Of a stretch of DNA of 64,000 nt, positions 1 through 8,185 are shown piece after piece. This stretch comes from Cypionkella psychrotolerans (GTDB lineage Bacteria > Pseudomonadota > Alphaproteobacteria > Rhodobacterales > Rhodobacteraceae). A program made the translations under genes and the position numbers. The notes under the pieces are model-generated. The model searched no databases. It saw only the letters and a list, made by a program, of their open reading frames with translations, and had not been told where the DNA came from. The stretch covers positions 124,001 to 188,000 of the forward strand of contig NZ_LGIC01000086.1 in assembly GCF_001294535.1 (NCBI RefSeq), given 5' to 3'. Positions within the stretch are counted from its first letter, which is position 1, and the number at the start of each line of letters is the position of its first letter.

Positions 1-1238
1 AATCCGGCGGCTTCTTCGCTGACTGGGTGATGGAAACCGCGCCGGATTTCCTGACCTCGACCACAACCGAAGACGTGATCATGCGCACCACGCTGGATCA
101 GAAACTGCAAAAGGATGCTGAAGACGCCCTCGCTTGGGTGTTCGACAACAAGGTCGCCAAAGGCTCGAAAGCCCAAGCCGCGATTGTGGTGATGAGCGCC
201 GACGGCGCCGTGCGTGCCATGGTCGGCGGGCGCAAAACCGAAAACGCAGGCGCGTTCAACCGCGCGACGCAAGCGCTGCGCCAGACCGGATCCTCGTTCA
301 AACCCTTCGTCTACGCCGCAGCGCTAGATCTCGGCTGGTCGCCTTCGGATTATGTCGAGGATGTGCCGCTCACCCTGCATATTCCCGGCTCTGGCGCTTG
401 GACACCGGACAACTACGACAAAAAATTCAAAGGCTTGATCACCCTGACCCAAGCCTTGGAAGAAAGCCGCAACATCCCCGCCGTCCGCGTCTCGGAAGCG
501 GTCGGGCGTGAAGCCGTTGCAAAGGTCGCCAAAGGCTTCGGCATCCTGAACGACATCGCTCCCGGCCCGGCGCTGGCACTCGGGGCCTCGGAATCCACCC
601 TGATTGAGATGACCGGGGCCTATGCGGGCATCCTCAACGGCGGCTCTGCCGTGACGCCCTACGGACTGGTTGAACTCAAACTCAAGGGCGAAGAAGAAAG
701 CCTGATGGGCGCGGGCGGCGGTATTGGCGAGCGAGTGATTTCAGAAAACGCTGCCAAACTGCTCACCTTCATGATGTCCAAGGTTGTTGAGAGTGGCACC
801 GGCACGCGCGCCCGCCTTGATGGCCGCCCAGCTGCAGGCAAAACCGGCACCACCAGCGCGGCCCGCGATGCCTGGTTCATCGGCTTCACCGCCGATTACG
901 TCACCGGCGTCTGGATTGGCTATGATGACAATACGCCGCTAAAAGGTGTCACCGGCGGCGGCCTGCCCGCCGAGATTTGGCACGAGGTGATGACCCGCGT
1001 TGAAGACGGCGTGCCTGTCAGCGAACTGCCGTTGATCGTGCCGGAATACCGCGCGCCGCCAAACGCGGGCAATGCGTCAAACCAGCCGATTGATCCGAAC
1101 GCCGAATTTCCACAAGATCCAGCCTTTCAAGACCCTGCTTATCAGCAACAGCCCGCAGAACCCTCTGTGCCGCTGATGAACCCCAGCGATGATCAGGTTG
1201 AGGCTTTGCTGAAAGACATCCTGAAAAGCGGCAACTGA
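1..1238 (+). CDS. Penicillin-binding protein 1A, 3' part
   Basis: This is a bifunctional class A PBP that cross-links peptidoglycan in the periplasm. The reading frame is open from base 3, so the N-terminal anchor and glycosyltransferase domain lie upstream of the window; only the transpeptidase domain and tail are seen. The three active-site motifs are present: SSFK with its serine codon at about 291, SRN at about 465, and KTGTT at about 844, followed by the usual WFIGFT and GVWIGYDD blocks. The last 70 or so residues are rich in Pro, Gln and Asn, a typical disordered tail. The first ATG in view (27) is internal. The family call is secure; the exact paralogue (mrcA-like) is inferred. Confidence 0.93.
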   Translation, partial: SGGFFADWVMETAPDFLTSTTTEDVIMRTTLDQKLQKDAEDALAWVFDNKVAKGSKAQAAIVVMSADGAVRAMVGGRKTENAGAFNRATQALRQTGSSFKPFVYAAALDLGWSPSDYVEDVPLTLHIPGSGAWTPDNYDKKFKGLITLTQALEESRNIPAVRVSEAVGREAVAKVAKGFGILNDIAPGPALALGASESTLIEMTGAYAGILNGGSAVTPYGLVELKLKGEEESLMGAGGGIGERVISENAAKLLTFMMSKVVESGTGTRARLDGRPAAGKTGTTSAARDAWFIGFTADYVTGVWIGYDDNTPLKGVTGGGLPAEIWHEVMTRVEDGVPVSELPLIVPEYRAPPNAGNASNQPIDPNAEFPQDPAFQDPAYQQQPAEPSVPLMNPSDDQVEALLKDILKSGN

Positions 1239-1350
1239 GAGATGGACGCACGGGCTTGATCCCGAGCGCCAGGCTGGCTTATCCTGCCCCTGTCTGAAAC
1301 AGGTTAGGCGTGGGAAGGTTGGCCCGCCCCCCGGCGACAGCCGGGTCCTT

Positions 1351-1368
1351 CCGTCACAAACGTGACGG
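1351..1368. terminator. Hairpin after the PBP gene
   Basis: A 7-bp perfect stem (ccgtcac/gtgacgg) with an AAAC loop lies about 110 bases after the PBP stop codon. It has no T-run, so it may be a weak or Rho-assisted terminator or only a leader structure of the next gene. Confidence 0.3.
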
Positions 1369-1417
1369 CCCAAGACTATCAAGGCGCGCGCATCCTGCGC
1401 GTGCCGATAGGAAGGGT

Positions 1418-1846
1418 ATGAACATGAAACCACGCATTTCCGTTGTCACACTGGGCGTTGCCGATCTTGAACGCGCGCTACGCTTTTATCGCGATGGACT
1501 TGGCCTTGCCACCGAAGGCATCGTCGGTCGCGAATTTGAGCATGGCGCAGTGGCATTCTTCGATCTGTCGAGCGGGCTGAGACTGGCGATCTGGGCGCAA
1601 GATGACATTGCCCATGACACCGGGTTGCCCAAGCAGCCGATCAGCCCCACCGCCTTCACCCTCGGCCACAACGTCCTTCAACGCGAGGAGGTTGATGCAA
1701 TCCTCGCCGCGGCGCAGCGCGCTGGTGCCGAACTCATCAAGCCCGCGCAAGACACGTTCTACGGCGGCTATGCTGGTTATTTTCGCGACCCAGACGGGCA
1801 TCTATGGGAGATCGTTTGGAACCCCGAGATGCTCCCGCAAGACTAA
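1418..1846 (+). CDS. VOC-fold protein (glyoxalase/bleomycin-resistance superfamily)
   Basis: A 142-residue single-domain protein with the paired beta-alpha-beta-beta-beta units of the vicinal oxygen chelate superfamily. It opens with ISVVTLGVADLERALRFYRD and closes with YFRDPDGHLWEIVWNP, both hallmark blocks. The glutamate in LWEIVWN is the usual metal ligand position. Its substrate cannot be told from sequence. The start at 1418 is chosen because AGGAAGG sits just upstream and the fold begins directly after it; a longer in-frame opening from 1310 would add an unrelated basic stretch. A strong hairpin precedes the ribosome binding site (1376-1410), and a clear terminator follows. Confidence 0.85.
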   Translation: MNMKPRISVVTLGVADLERALRFYRDGLGLATEGIVGREFEHGAVAFFDLSSGLRLAIWAQDDIAHDTGLPKQPISPTAFTLGHNVLQREEVDAILAAAQRAGAELIKPAQDTFYGGYAGYFRDPDGHLWEIVWNPEMLPQD

Positions 1847-1868
1847 GCCCGCGCGAGACGCGCCAACA

Positions 1869-1902
1869 AATCAGGCGCATCCCTCACGGGATGCGCCTGA
1901 TT
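1869..1902. terminator. Bidirectional Rho-independent terminator
   Basis: A perfect 15-bp stem (1869-1883 with 1888-1902) and a TCAC loop, followed by a T-run on the plus strand and with A residues on the left flank. It separates the convergent VOC and mlaC genes and can serve both. Confidence 0.9.
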
Positions 1903-1922
1903 TTTAGCAGAAAATGCCCGGC

Positions 1923-2534
1923 TCAGGCGGTTTTCAAATCGACGATCAGCTTGTCGATATTACCACCGCGCTTGTCCAGCATCGCGCCGATTTCGGTGCG
2001 CTCAGACGCCAGCATATTCACGCCTTCAATGATGATGTTGAAGAACAGGTTGCGGCCCGATTTATCCGACACATGCCAGCGCAGATCGAACGGCGCTTGG
2101 CCTTTCAGATGGGCGACCGAGATCACCTCGTAATAGCTTTTGATCGGACGGGCGTCGGTGACTTCAATCGAGCCGCCAATAAACTCGCGGAAGCGCGCGC
2201 CATATTTGCGGCTGATATAGCCCTGAAAAGCCTTGGTAAAGCTGGCCATCTGCGCAGAAGACGCCTTCTTGGCAGCAACCCCCAAGGCCGAGCGTGCAAT
2301 CGTCGGAACGTCTGCGTAACGGCTGAAAATCCGCTCAAAATCGCCATACATCGCGGTTTGCGATTTGCCGCTGGCAATCGTGGTGTTGATCTCGGCCACC
2401 GCTTTGCCGATCATGTCCTTGGCATCATCCACCGTCAAAGCCAGCGAAGGCAGCGGCAAAGCCAGCGCCACCGAGCCCAAAGCAAAGCCAGCCGCAAAGC
2501 GGCGACGTGACATCATGGAATGGTTATTGTGCAT
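1923..2534 (-). CDS. mlaC: MlaC/Ttg2D-family phospholipid-binding protein
   Basis: A periplasmic shuttle of the Mla system, which moves phospholipid between the outer-membrane MlaA complex and the inner-membrane transporter. The N-terminus has a twin-arginine-like export signal (SRRRFAAGFALG, then a hydrophobic run ending PSLA). The mature part shows the Ttg2D pattern, including a YISRKYGARF-like helix and a late FNIIIEGVNML strand. The start at 2534 is chosen because GAGGA lies 6 bases upstream; it overlaps the end of mlaA by 11 bases, so the two are translationally coupled. The inner-membrane components mlaFED are not in this window. Length (203 residues) fits the family. Confidence 0.88.
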   Translation of the reverse strand: MHNNHSMMSRRRFAAGFALGSVALALPLPSLALTVDDAKDMIGKAVAEINTTIASGKSQTAMYGDFERIFSRYADVPTIARSALGVAAKKASSAQMASFTKAFQGYISRKYGARFREFIGGSIEVTDARPIKSYYEVISVAHLKGQAPFDLRWHVSDKSGRNLFFNIIIEGVNMLASERTEIGAMLDKRGGNIDKLIVDLKTA

Positions 2535-3282
2535 AGGGGTCCTCAAAGCTTGCATCCGATGGGGCTTCGCCCAGCGTATAGTGTCGGTTTTGCAGATACA
2601 GCAGGCGGGCCTGCGCATAGGGGTCTGCACTGTCATATAGGATCGAATCCACCGTATCGCTATGGCGCGCGCGTGATCCAATCTTATCAATCACCTTCGC
2701 GCCGGTCACATAGTCACTTTCCGGTGATTTGATCAGGAAGCGCAGCGGATTGATCGCATAATCCACCGCGATGCCCACCGTGTCACGCTCGGTCGACGGG
2801 CCAAGGATCGGCAACATCTGATAATTGCCCTCGCCCACGCCCCAGACATACAGCGTCTCGCCAAAGTCGGTTTCCTGCGCAGGCAACCCCAAAGCGGTCG
2901 AGGGGTCAAATAACCCACCGATCCCCGCCGTGGTGTTCACGCCAAAGCGTAGGGTATTGCGCGCCGCGCGCATCAACCGCCCCTGCAACACGTTGTTCAC
3001 AATATCGCCGGGGGTATCCAAGTTCGCCGCAAAGTTATGCACCCCCGTCAAAATCGGCCCCCGCCCACTGCCCGCCACGCCCGACACCGGCTGCAAAACC
3101 GCCTTGTCGACCGCGACGTTGAACGCGAACACTTTACGGTTAAACCCCTCCGCCGGATCGTTCACCGCATCTGAAACCGGCGCTTTGGCACAACCTGCCA
3201 CCGCCAGCATTAATGCAATCCCAACACAACCAATGCTAAATCGGCTTATTGTTTCAGAAAGAGATGGAATCACTTGCGCCAT
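2524..3282 (-). CDS. mlaA: MlaA/VacJ outer-membrane lipoprotein
   Basis: A lipoprotein that removes misplaced phospholipid from the outer leaflet of the outer membrane and passes it to MlaC. A lipoprotein signal ends in LAVAGC (lipidated Cys about residue 31). The family signature NDPAEGFNRKVFAFN follows, then a FAANLDTPGDIVNN block and the DFGETLYVWGVGEG segment. At 252 residues it has normal length. It is the first gene of a two-gene minus-strand unit with mlaC. Annotation is firm. Confidence 0.93.
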   Translation of the reverse strand: MAQVIPSLSETISRFSIGCVGIALMLAVAGCAKAPVSDAVNDPAEGFNRKVFAFNVAVDKAVLQPVSGVAGSGRGPILTGVHNFAANLDTPGDIVNNVLQGRLMRAARNTLRFGVNTTAGIGGLFDPSTALGLPAQETDFGETLYVWGVGEGNYQMLPILGPSTERDTVGIAVDYAINPLRFLIKSPESDYVTGAKVIDKIGSRARHSDTVDSILYDSADPYAQARLLYLQNRHYTLGEAPSDASFEDPYAQ

Positions 3283-3489
3283 ACTTCTACATTCCCGCCG
3301 AGGTTTACGCGCCTAACATAGATTTTGTCTGTGAAAGACAAGCGATAAGCGGCGCAGCGATCTAAGACAACGGCCAAACGTGGCCAAGGGGTGACGCTGG
3401 ATGTTTTCCGCCGATCCTTTTGGCTGTAAAAATGGGCTGCGGGACAAAAACAGGCTGCAAAGTGAAGCAGGCTGCGGGCAGGAACGGAG

Positions 3490-5232
3490 ATGGCGATGAG
3501 CCAAACAGACAACCGTCGCGGGGAAGCAGAGCTTCGCGCGGCACGGGCCGATCAACGCGGCCTCTTGTGGGCCGTCGCTTTGTTCTCGGTCTTCGCCAAC
3601 GCCTTGCAACTCACCGGCTCGCTCTACATGCTGCAGGTCTACGACCGCGTGCTGGGTTCGCGCTCCGTGGCCACCCTCGTCGCGCTGTCGGTGCTGGTGA
3701 CCTTCCTATTCCTCGCCCTTGGCATCCTCGACAACGTCCGCGCCCGCGTCATGGCCCGCATCGGTGCCAAAATGCAGGATCGGCTTGACCGCCGCGTATT
3801 CTCCGCCGCGATGCGCCGCCTGACCCTGCAACCGAACGAGCCCACCGCCATCGCCGCCCAGCGCGACCTTGAAGCGATCCAACGGCTCTGGGCCTCGCCC
3901 GTCCTACTGGCTCTGTTCGACCTGCCGTTCATGCCGCTGTTTTTCATCGCGATTTACATTTTTCACCCCTATCTGTTCCTGCTCTCGCTCGTCGGCGGCA
4001 TCATCTTGGTGATCGTCACCATCCTGAACCAACGCCTCACCCTCGCGCCCCTGACCCGCACCAATAACCTTACCCTCGGGGCCGAGCGGATGTCCGACCT
4101 GATCAAGGGCGAATCCGAAACCGTGCAGGCCCTCGGCATGACCACCGCCACCTTTGACCGCTGGCAAAAAGCCCGCGGCGCGGCCCTTGCCGCCAGTATC
4201 AAGGCAGGTGATCTTGCGGGCAGTTTCGGCGGCATCAGCAAAACCTTCCGCGTCTTCCTGCAATCGGCGATGCTGGGCCTTGGCGCTTACCTGGTGCTGC
4301 AAGGCCAACTCTCCTCGGGCGCGATGATCGCAGGCTCCATCCTGATGGGCCGCGCTTTGTCGCCGATCGAGCAAGTCATCGGTCAATGGGCCATCATCAC
4401 CCGCGCCCAAGAAGCCAACCGCCGCCTGTCCGACCTACTGACCAAAATGCCCGAAGAACCGCCGCGCACCGCTTTGCCGCACCCTAAGGCCATTCTCGAA
4501 GCACAAAACCTCACCGTCATTCCGCCGGGCGAGCAGCAAGCCGTGCTGCGCGCCATCAACTTCCGGCTAGAGCCCGGCCAAGCCCTCGGCGTGATCGGGC
4601 CGTCCGGCGCTGGCAAATCCACCCTTGCCCGGGCTTTGATCGGGGTGTGGAAGCCCGCAGGCGGCAAAGTCCGCCTCGATGGCGCGACGCTGGATCAATA
4701 CGACCCCGACATCCTCGGCAGCTATGTCGGCTACCTGCCGCAGCGCATCACTCTGTTTGACGGCACGATTGCCGAGAACATCGCCCGCCTGCAAGACCAC
4801 GCCGATGCCACCAAGATCGTCGATGCCGCCAAACGCGCCGCAGCACATGAGATGATCATCAAACTGCCCGAAGGCTACGACACCCGCATCAGCCAGATCG
4901 GCGGTCGGCTGTCTGGTGGCCAAATCCAGCGCATCGGCCTCGCCCGTGCCCTCTACAACAACCCGGTGATCCTTGTGCTGGACGAGCCGAACTCCAACCT
5001 CGACAATGACGGCACCATTGCGCTGAACACCGCGATCCGCACCACCAAAGAGGCAGGCGGTGCGGTGCTGATCATGGCGCACCGCCCCGCCGCCATTCAG
5101 GAATGTGAACTGCTCTTGGTGCTGGAAGACGGCATGCGCCGCGCCTTCGGCCCCCGCGATGCCGTGCTGCGTGAGATGGTGAAAAACCACAGCCAGATCA
5201 CCCAAGCGACAGCACCCGGAGGCGTATCATGA
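3490..5232 (+). CDS. Type I secretion ABC transporter (PrtD/HlyB type)
   Basis: Inner-membrane permease-ATPase that powers one-step export through a type I channel. Residues 25 to about 300 hold the transmembrane domain; the nucleotide-binding domain follows with Walker A GPSGAGKST (about 370-378), signature LSGGQIQRIGLARAL (about 474) and Walker B VILVLDEP (about 493-500). The 580-residue length and lack of an N-terminal peptidase domain match the PrtD/AprD class rather than bacteriocin exporters. An alternative ATG at 3496 has better spacing from GGAG. The next gene overlaps by 4 bases. No RTX substrate or TolC gene lies nearby, so the cargo is unknown. Confidence 0.92.
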   Translation: MAMSQTDNRRGEAELRAARADQRGLLWAVALFSVFANALQLTGSLYMLQVYDRVLGSRSVATLVALSVLVTFLFLALGILDNVRARVMARIGAKMQDRLDRRVFSAAMRRLTLQPNEPTAIAAQRDLEAIQRLWASPVLLALFDLPFMPLFFIAIYIFHPYLFLLSLVGGIILVIVTILNQRLTLAPLTRTNNLTLGAERMSDLIKGESETVQALGMTTATFDRWQKARGAALAASIKAGDLAGSFGGISKTFRVFLQSAMLGLGAYLVLQGQLSSGAMIAGSILMGRALSPIEQVIGQWAIITRAQEANRRLSDLLTKMPEEPPRTALPHPKAILEAQNLTVIPPGEQQAVLRAINFRLEPGQALGVIGPSGAGKSTLARALIGVWKPAGGKVRLDGATLDQYDPDILGSYVGYLPQRITLFDGTIAENIARLQDHADATKIVDAAKRAAAHEMIIKLPEGYDTRISQIGGRLSGGQIQRIGLARALYNNPVILVLDEPNSNLDNDGTIALNTAIRTTKEAGGAVLIMAHRPAAIQECELLLVLEDGMRRAFGPRDAVLREMVKNHSQITQATAPGGVS

Positions 5233-6599
5233 CCCACCTTCCCGCTGAACGCCCGCATGGCACAGAACTGCAAAAAATAGCCGCGAAAAACCCGCCCTCC
5301 ACCCTTGCCCCGGCTTGGTCGGCTCGCCGTCCGGTGATCATCGGCCTGACCACCGTAGCGCTTCTGGTGTTCGGCTTCGGCGGCTGGTCGCTGACCACCG
5401 AAATCGACGGTGCCATCGTCGCCAATGGCCAGCTTGAGGTCGAGCAGAACAAACAGATCGTCAACCACCCCGATGGCGGCGTTGTCGCCGAAATCGCAGT
5501 GAAAGAGGCGCAAGCCGTGAAAGCAGACGATCTTCTGATCCGCCTCGACGGCAGCCTGCTGCAATCGGAACTCGCCATCGTCGAAGGTCAGCTGTTTGAA
5601 ATGCTGGCGCGCAAAGCCCGTCTGGAAGCCGAGCGTGACGACAAAGACGCGCCCAGCTTTACGGGTGAAATCTTCGAACTTGCCAAAACCCGCGCCGATG
5701 TCGCCGAACAGATCGAAGGCCAGCGCAACCTGTTTTTCGCCCGCAAAGAAAGCCTCGCGCGGCAAGGCGATCAATTGGTCAAGCGCGGCGGTCAAATCGC
5801 CTCGCAGATCGAAGGCATCAATGCCCAGATTGACGCTTTGAAACAACAGCTTGCCCTGATCGAACAAGAACTGATCGCGCAGCAAACCCTGCTCGACAAG
5901 GGCCTCGCGCAATCCAGCCGCGTGCTGGAGCTAGAGCGCAACAAGGCCTCCCTGCAAGGCAGCATGGGTGAGTTGATCGCCTCCAAAGCGCAAGCCGAAG
6001 GTCGTGGCACCGAGATTGATCTGGAAGTTTTGCGCTTGGCCGCAGTGCGTCGCGAAGAAGCCAGCACCCAGCTGCGCGATCTCGGGCCGCAAGCGCTGGA
6101 ACTGGTCGAACGCCGCCGCGCTTTGATCGAGCGCATCGCCCGGTTGGACATTCGCGCCCCGGTGTCGGGGCTGGTTTTGGGCCTGCAAGTCACCTCGCCG
6201 CGCTCGGTTCTGCGCGCGGCAGAACCCGTGCTTTACATCATCCCGCAAGACCGCCCCTTGGTGATCACCGCACAAATCCAGCCGATCCATATCGACGAAG
6301 TCCATGTCGGCCAACGCGTCCGCCTCGCCTTTCCGGCGTTTTCGGCCCGCACCACGCCGGAAATCTTTGGCCATGTCGCCACGATCTCCGCCGATGCTTT
6401 GATCGATCAGCGCACCCAAGCCAGCTATTTCCGCGCCGAGATCCTGCTGGATGATGGCGAGTTGGCCAAACTGAAAACCCAAACCCTGCTGCCCGGTATG
6501 CCGGTGGAAGCCTTTATCGAGACCGGCGCGCGCTCGCCGATGAGTTACCTTCTGAAGCCGTTCACCGATTACTTCAAACTGGCGTTCCGCGAGGGCTGA
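5229..6599 (+). CDS. HlyD-family type I secretion adaptor
   Basis: Periplasmic adaptor that links the PrtD-type ATPase to an outer-membrane channel. A single membrane segment lies near residues 35-57, then a biotinyl-lipoyl-like half (GGVVAEIAVKEAQAVKADDLLIRLDG), a long Gln/Glu/Arg-rich coiled coil (about 115-285), and the matching half IRAPVSGLVLGLQV with the C-terminal beta barrel. At 456 residues it fits PrtE/HlyD. Its ATGA start overlaps the ATPase stop, so the pair is coupled. Confidence 0.92.
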   Translation: MTHLPAERPHGTELQKIAAKNPPSTLAPAWSARRPVIIGLTTVALLVFGFGGWSLTTEIDGAIVANGQLEVEQNKQIVNHPDGGVVAEIAVKEAQAVKADDLLIRLDGSLLQSELAIVEGQLFEMLARKARLEAERDDKDAPSFTGEIFELAKTRADVAEQIEGQRNLFFARKESLARQGDQLVKRGGQIASQIEGINAQIDALKQQLALIEQELIAQQTLLDKGLAQSSRVLELERNKASLQGSMGELIASKAQAEGRGTEIDLEVLRLAAVRREEASTQLRDLGPQALELVERRRALIERIARLDIRAPVSGLVLGLQVTSPRSVLRAAEPVLYIIPQDRPLVITAQIQPIHIDEVHVGQRVRLAFPAFSARTTPEIFGHVATISADALIDQRTQASYFRAEILLDDGELAKLKTQTLLPGMPVEAFIETGARSPMSYLLKPFTDYFKLAFREG

Positions 6600-6632
6600 T
6601 TTATTCCGAGCTAGCGCTCTGCTGCATCAAAG

Positions 6633-6690
6633 CCGGGGGTTTCACACCCCCGGACCCCCGTGGGATATTTGCGCACAGAGGATGACCGAA
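6633..6690. repeat. Dispersed intergenic repeat, copy 1 (with hairpin)
   Basis: An 8-bp stem with TTCAC loop (6633-6653) just after the adaptor gene can act as its terminator. It is followed by a C-run and the block TGGGATATTTGCGCACAGA plus GGATGA. The same block recurs near 28600, and in reverse orientation near 61936 and 62121. Confidence 0.75.
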
Positions 6691-6722
6691 AGACTGGGAT
6701 ATGCGCTGAATATACGGTAAAT

Positions 6723-6796
6723 CGTTAAAGATCCCTTAACGGCACCATATCAACGCATTGATATAAAACACATAAAAAAGGTCCCGAGTTGGGACC
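6723..6796. repeat. Two-block intergenic repeat, copy A
   Basis: Block 1 is cgttaaagatcccttaac at 6723; block 2 is the inverted repeat ggtcccgagttgggacc at 6780-6796, preceded by an A-run. Copy B at 53441-53514 has the same blocks at the same 57-base offset. The hairpin plus A-run would be a terminator for minus-strand transcripts, yet no minus-strand gene precedes it here. Confidence 0.7.
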
Positions 6797-6860
6797 AAGC
6801 AAGCCTTGCCCCCGCCCCCGCCCACAGGTAGCCTGCCGCAAATCCAGTCAGGAGCCGAAA

Positions 6861-7322
6861 ATGTCCAGCATCGAATCCCGCCTCGCCGAGCTTAACGTCA
6901 CCCTCCCCGACGCCCCCGCCCCGGCCGCGAACTATGTCCCCTTCGTGCAGGTCGGAAACCTCGTCCATATCTCAGGCCAGATCAGCCAAACTTCGGCTGG
7001 CCTGATCAAAGGCAAACTCGGCGCTGATGTGACCATCGAAGCCGGGGCCGAAGCCGCGAAAGCCTGCGCGATCTCGCTGCTGGCGCAGCTGAAGAAAGCC
7101 TGCGGCGGCGATCTTTCCCGGGTGGTCCGGGCGGTGAAATTGACAGGCTTCGTCAACTCCACCGCCGATTTCACCGACCAACCCAAGGTGATCAACGGCG
7201 CATCCGATTTCCTCGTCGCAGCCTTGGGTGACGCAGGCCGCCACGCCCGCTCCGCCGTCTCCGCCGCCTCGCTCCCCTTCGGCGTCGCGGTGGAAATCGA
7301 AGGCATCTTCGAGATCAACTGA
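6861..7322 (+). CDS. RidA-family (YjgF/YER057c) enamine/imine deaminase-like protein
   Basis: A 153-residue member of the Rid superfamily, which hydrolyses reactive enamine/imine intermediates made by PLP enzymes. The GNLVHISGQIS strand, the RVVRAVKLTGFVNS block and the closing ARSAVSAASLPFGVAVEIEGIFEI are diagnostic; the Arg near 130 is the usual carboxylate-binding residue. It is longer than E. coli RidA (128) and resembles the longer subfamilies found in many proteobacteria, so in vivo substrate is open. The start at 6861 has AGGAG upstream. Its stop overlaps the next start (TGATG). Confidence 0.88.
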   Translation: MSSIESRLAELNVTLPDAPAPAANYVPFVQVGNLVHISGQISQTSAGLIKGKLGADVTIEAGAEAAKACAISLLAQLKKACGGDLSRVVRAVKLTGFVNSTADFTDQPKVINGASDFLVAALGDAGRHARSAVSAASLPFGVAVEIEGIFEIN

Positions 7323-8092
7323 TGCGCGGTCCCTTGCCTGCGGCGTTCCTAAACGCCCCCCTCGCCCACCGCGCCTATCATGATCGTAGTTTGGGTCGCC
7401 CCGAAAACTCTCGGGGGGCGATTACGGCTGCGATTACGGCAGGCTACGGCATCGAGATTGATCTGCAACTGTCCAGCGATGGGGTTGCGATGGTGTTCCA
7501 TGATGAGGCGCTCGATCGTCTCACCACCCACACTGGCCTGATCAAACACAACACCGCCGCAGCCCTCGCCCAGATCAAACTGCGCGACAGCGAGGAAACT
7601 ATCCCCACGCTGGCCGAAATCCTTGCCCTCGTCGCGGGCCGCACCCCCCTGCTGATCGAGATCAAAGACCAGACCGACACCATGTCAGCCACCGATGGCC
7701 GCTTGGAATCCGCCACCGCCACCCTGCTTGCAACCTACCAAGGCCCGGTCGCCGTGATGTCGTTCAACCCGCATTCCATCGCCCATATGGCCCGCCTCGC
7801 GCCACAAATCCCGCGCGGCCTCACCACCTCGGCCTATGACCCCGCCGACTGGGCCCCCCTCGCCGCCACAACCTGCGACCGCCTGCGCGCCATCCCCGAT
7901 TACGACCGCACCCTCTCCAGCTTCATCAGCCACGAAGCCGCCGACCTCAGCCGCCCCCGCGTGGCTGATCTGAAATGCCAAGGCGCCGCAATTTTGTGCT
8001 GGACGATCCGCAGCCCTGCGGCTGAAGCCGAAGCCCGCAAAATTGCGCAGAATATCACCTTTGAAACCTACGCCGCCGCGCTGCCCGCTTGA
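7322..8092 (+). CDS. Glycerophosphodiester phosphodiesterase family protein
   Basis: A 256-residue TIM-barrel enzyme expected to split glycerophosphodiesters into glycerol 3-phosphate and an alcohol. It has the catalytic opening AHRAYHDRSLGRPENS, the metal-binding GIEIDLQLSSDGVAMVFHD motif, and LIEIKDQ. The residue after HR is Ala rather than the common Gly. No signal peptide is visible, so it is probably cytoplasmic, like UgpQ. It starts inside the stop of the RidA gene and is likely cotranscribed with it. Confidence 0.88.
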   Translation: MRGPLPAAFLNAPLAHRAYHDRSLGRPENSRGAITAAITAGYGIEIDLQLSSDGVAMVFHDEALDRLTTHTGLIKHNTAAALAQIKLRDSEETIPTLAEILALVAGRTPLLIEIKDQTDTMSATDGRLESATATLLATYQGPVAVMSFNPHSIAHMARLAPQIPRGLTTSAYDPADWAPLAATTCDRLRAIPDYDRTLSSFISHEAADLSRPRVADLKCQGAAILCWTIRSPAAEAEARKIAQNITFETYAAALPA

Positions 8093-8130
8093 CGAAATCC
8101 GCTGCCAACCCATCTTCTCAGCGGCAGCAA

Positions 8131-8166
8131 TACTCTCGGGGGTCTGGGGCCAAACGGCCCCCAGCC
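8131..8166. terminator. C/G-rich hairpin, variant of the dispersed repeat
   Basis: After the GDPD gene, an AATACTC block is followed by a G-run and an imperfect stem (ctggggcc/ggcccccag, loop AAAC). The layout resembles the AAATACTCC-hairpin element at 53395 and the longer AAATATCC elements. It is probably a terminator. Confidence 0.5.
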
Positions 8167-8185
8167 TTACCGTAAACACAGGCGG

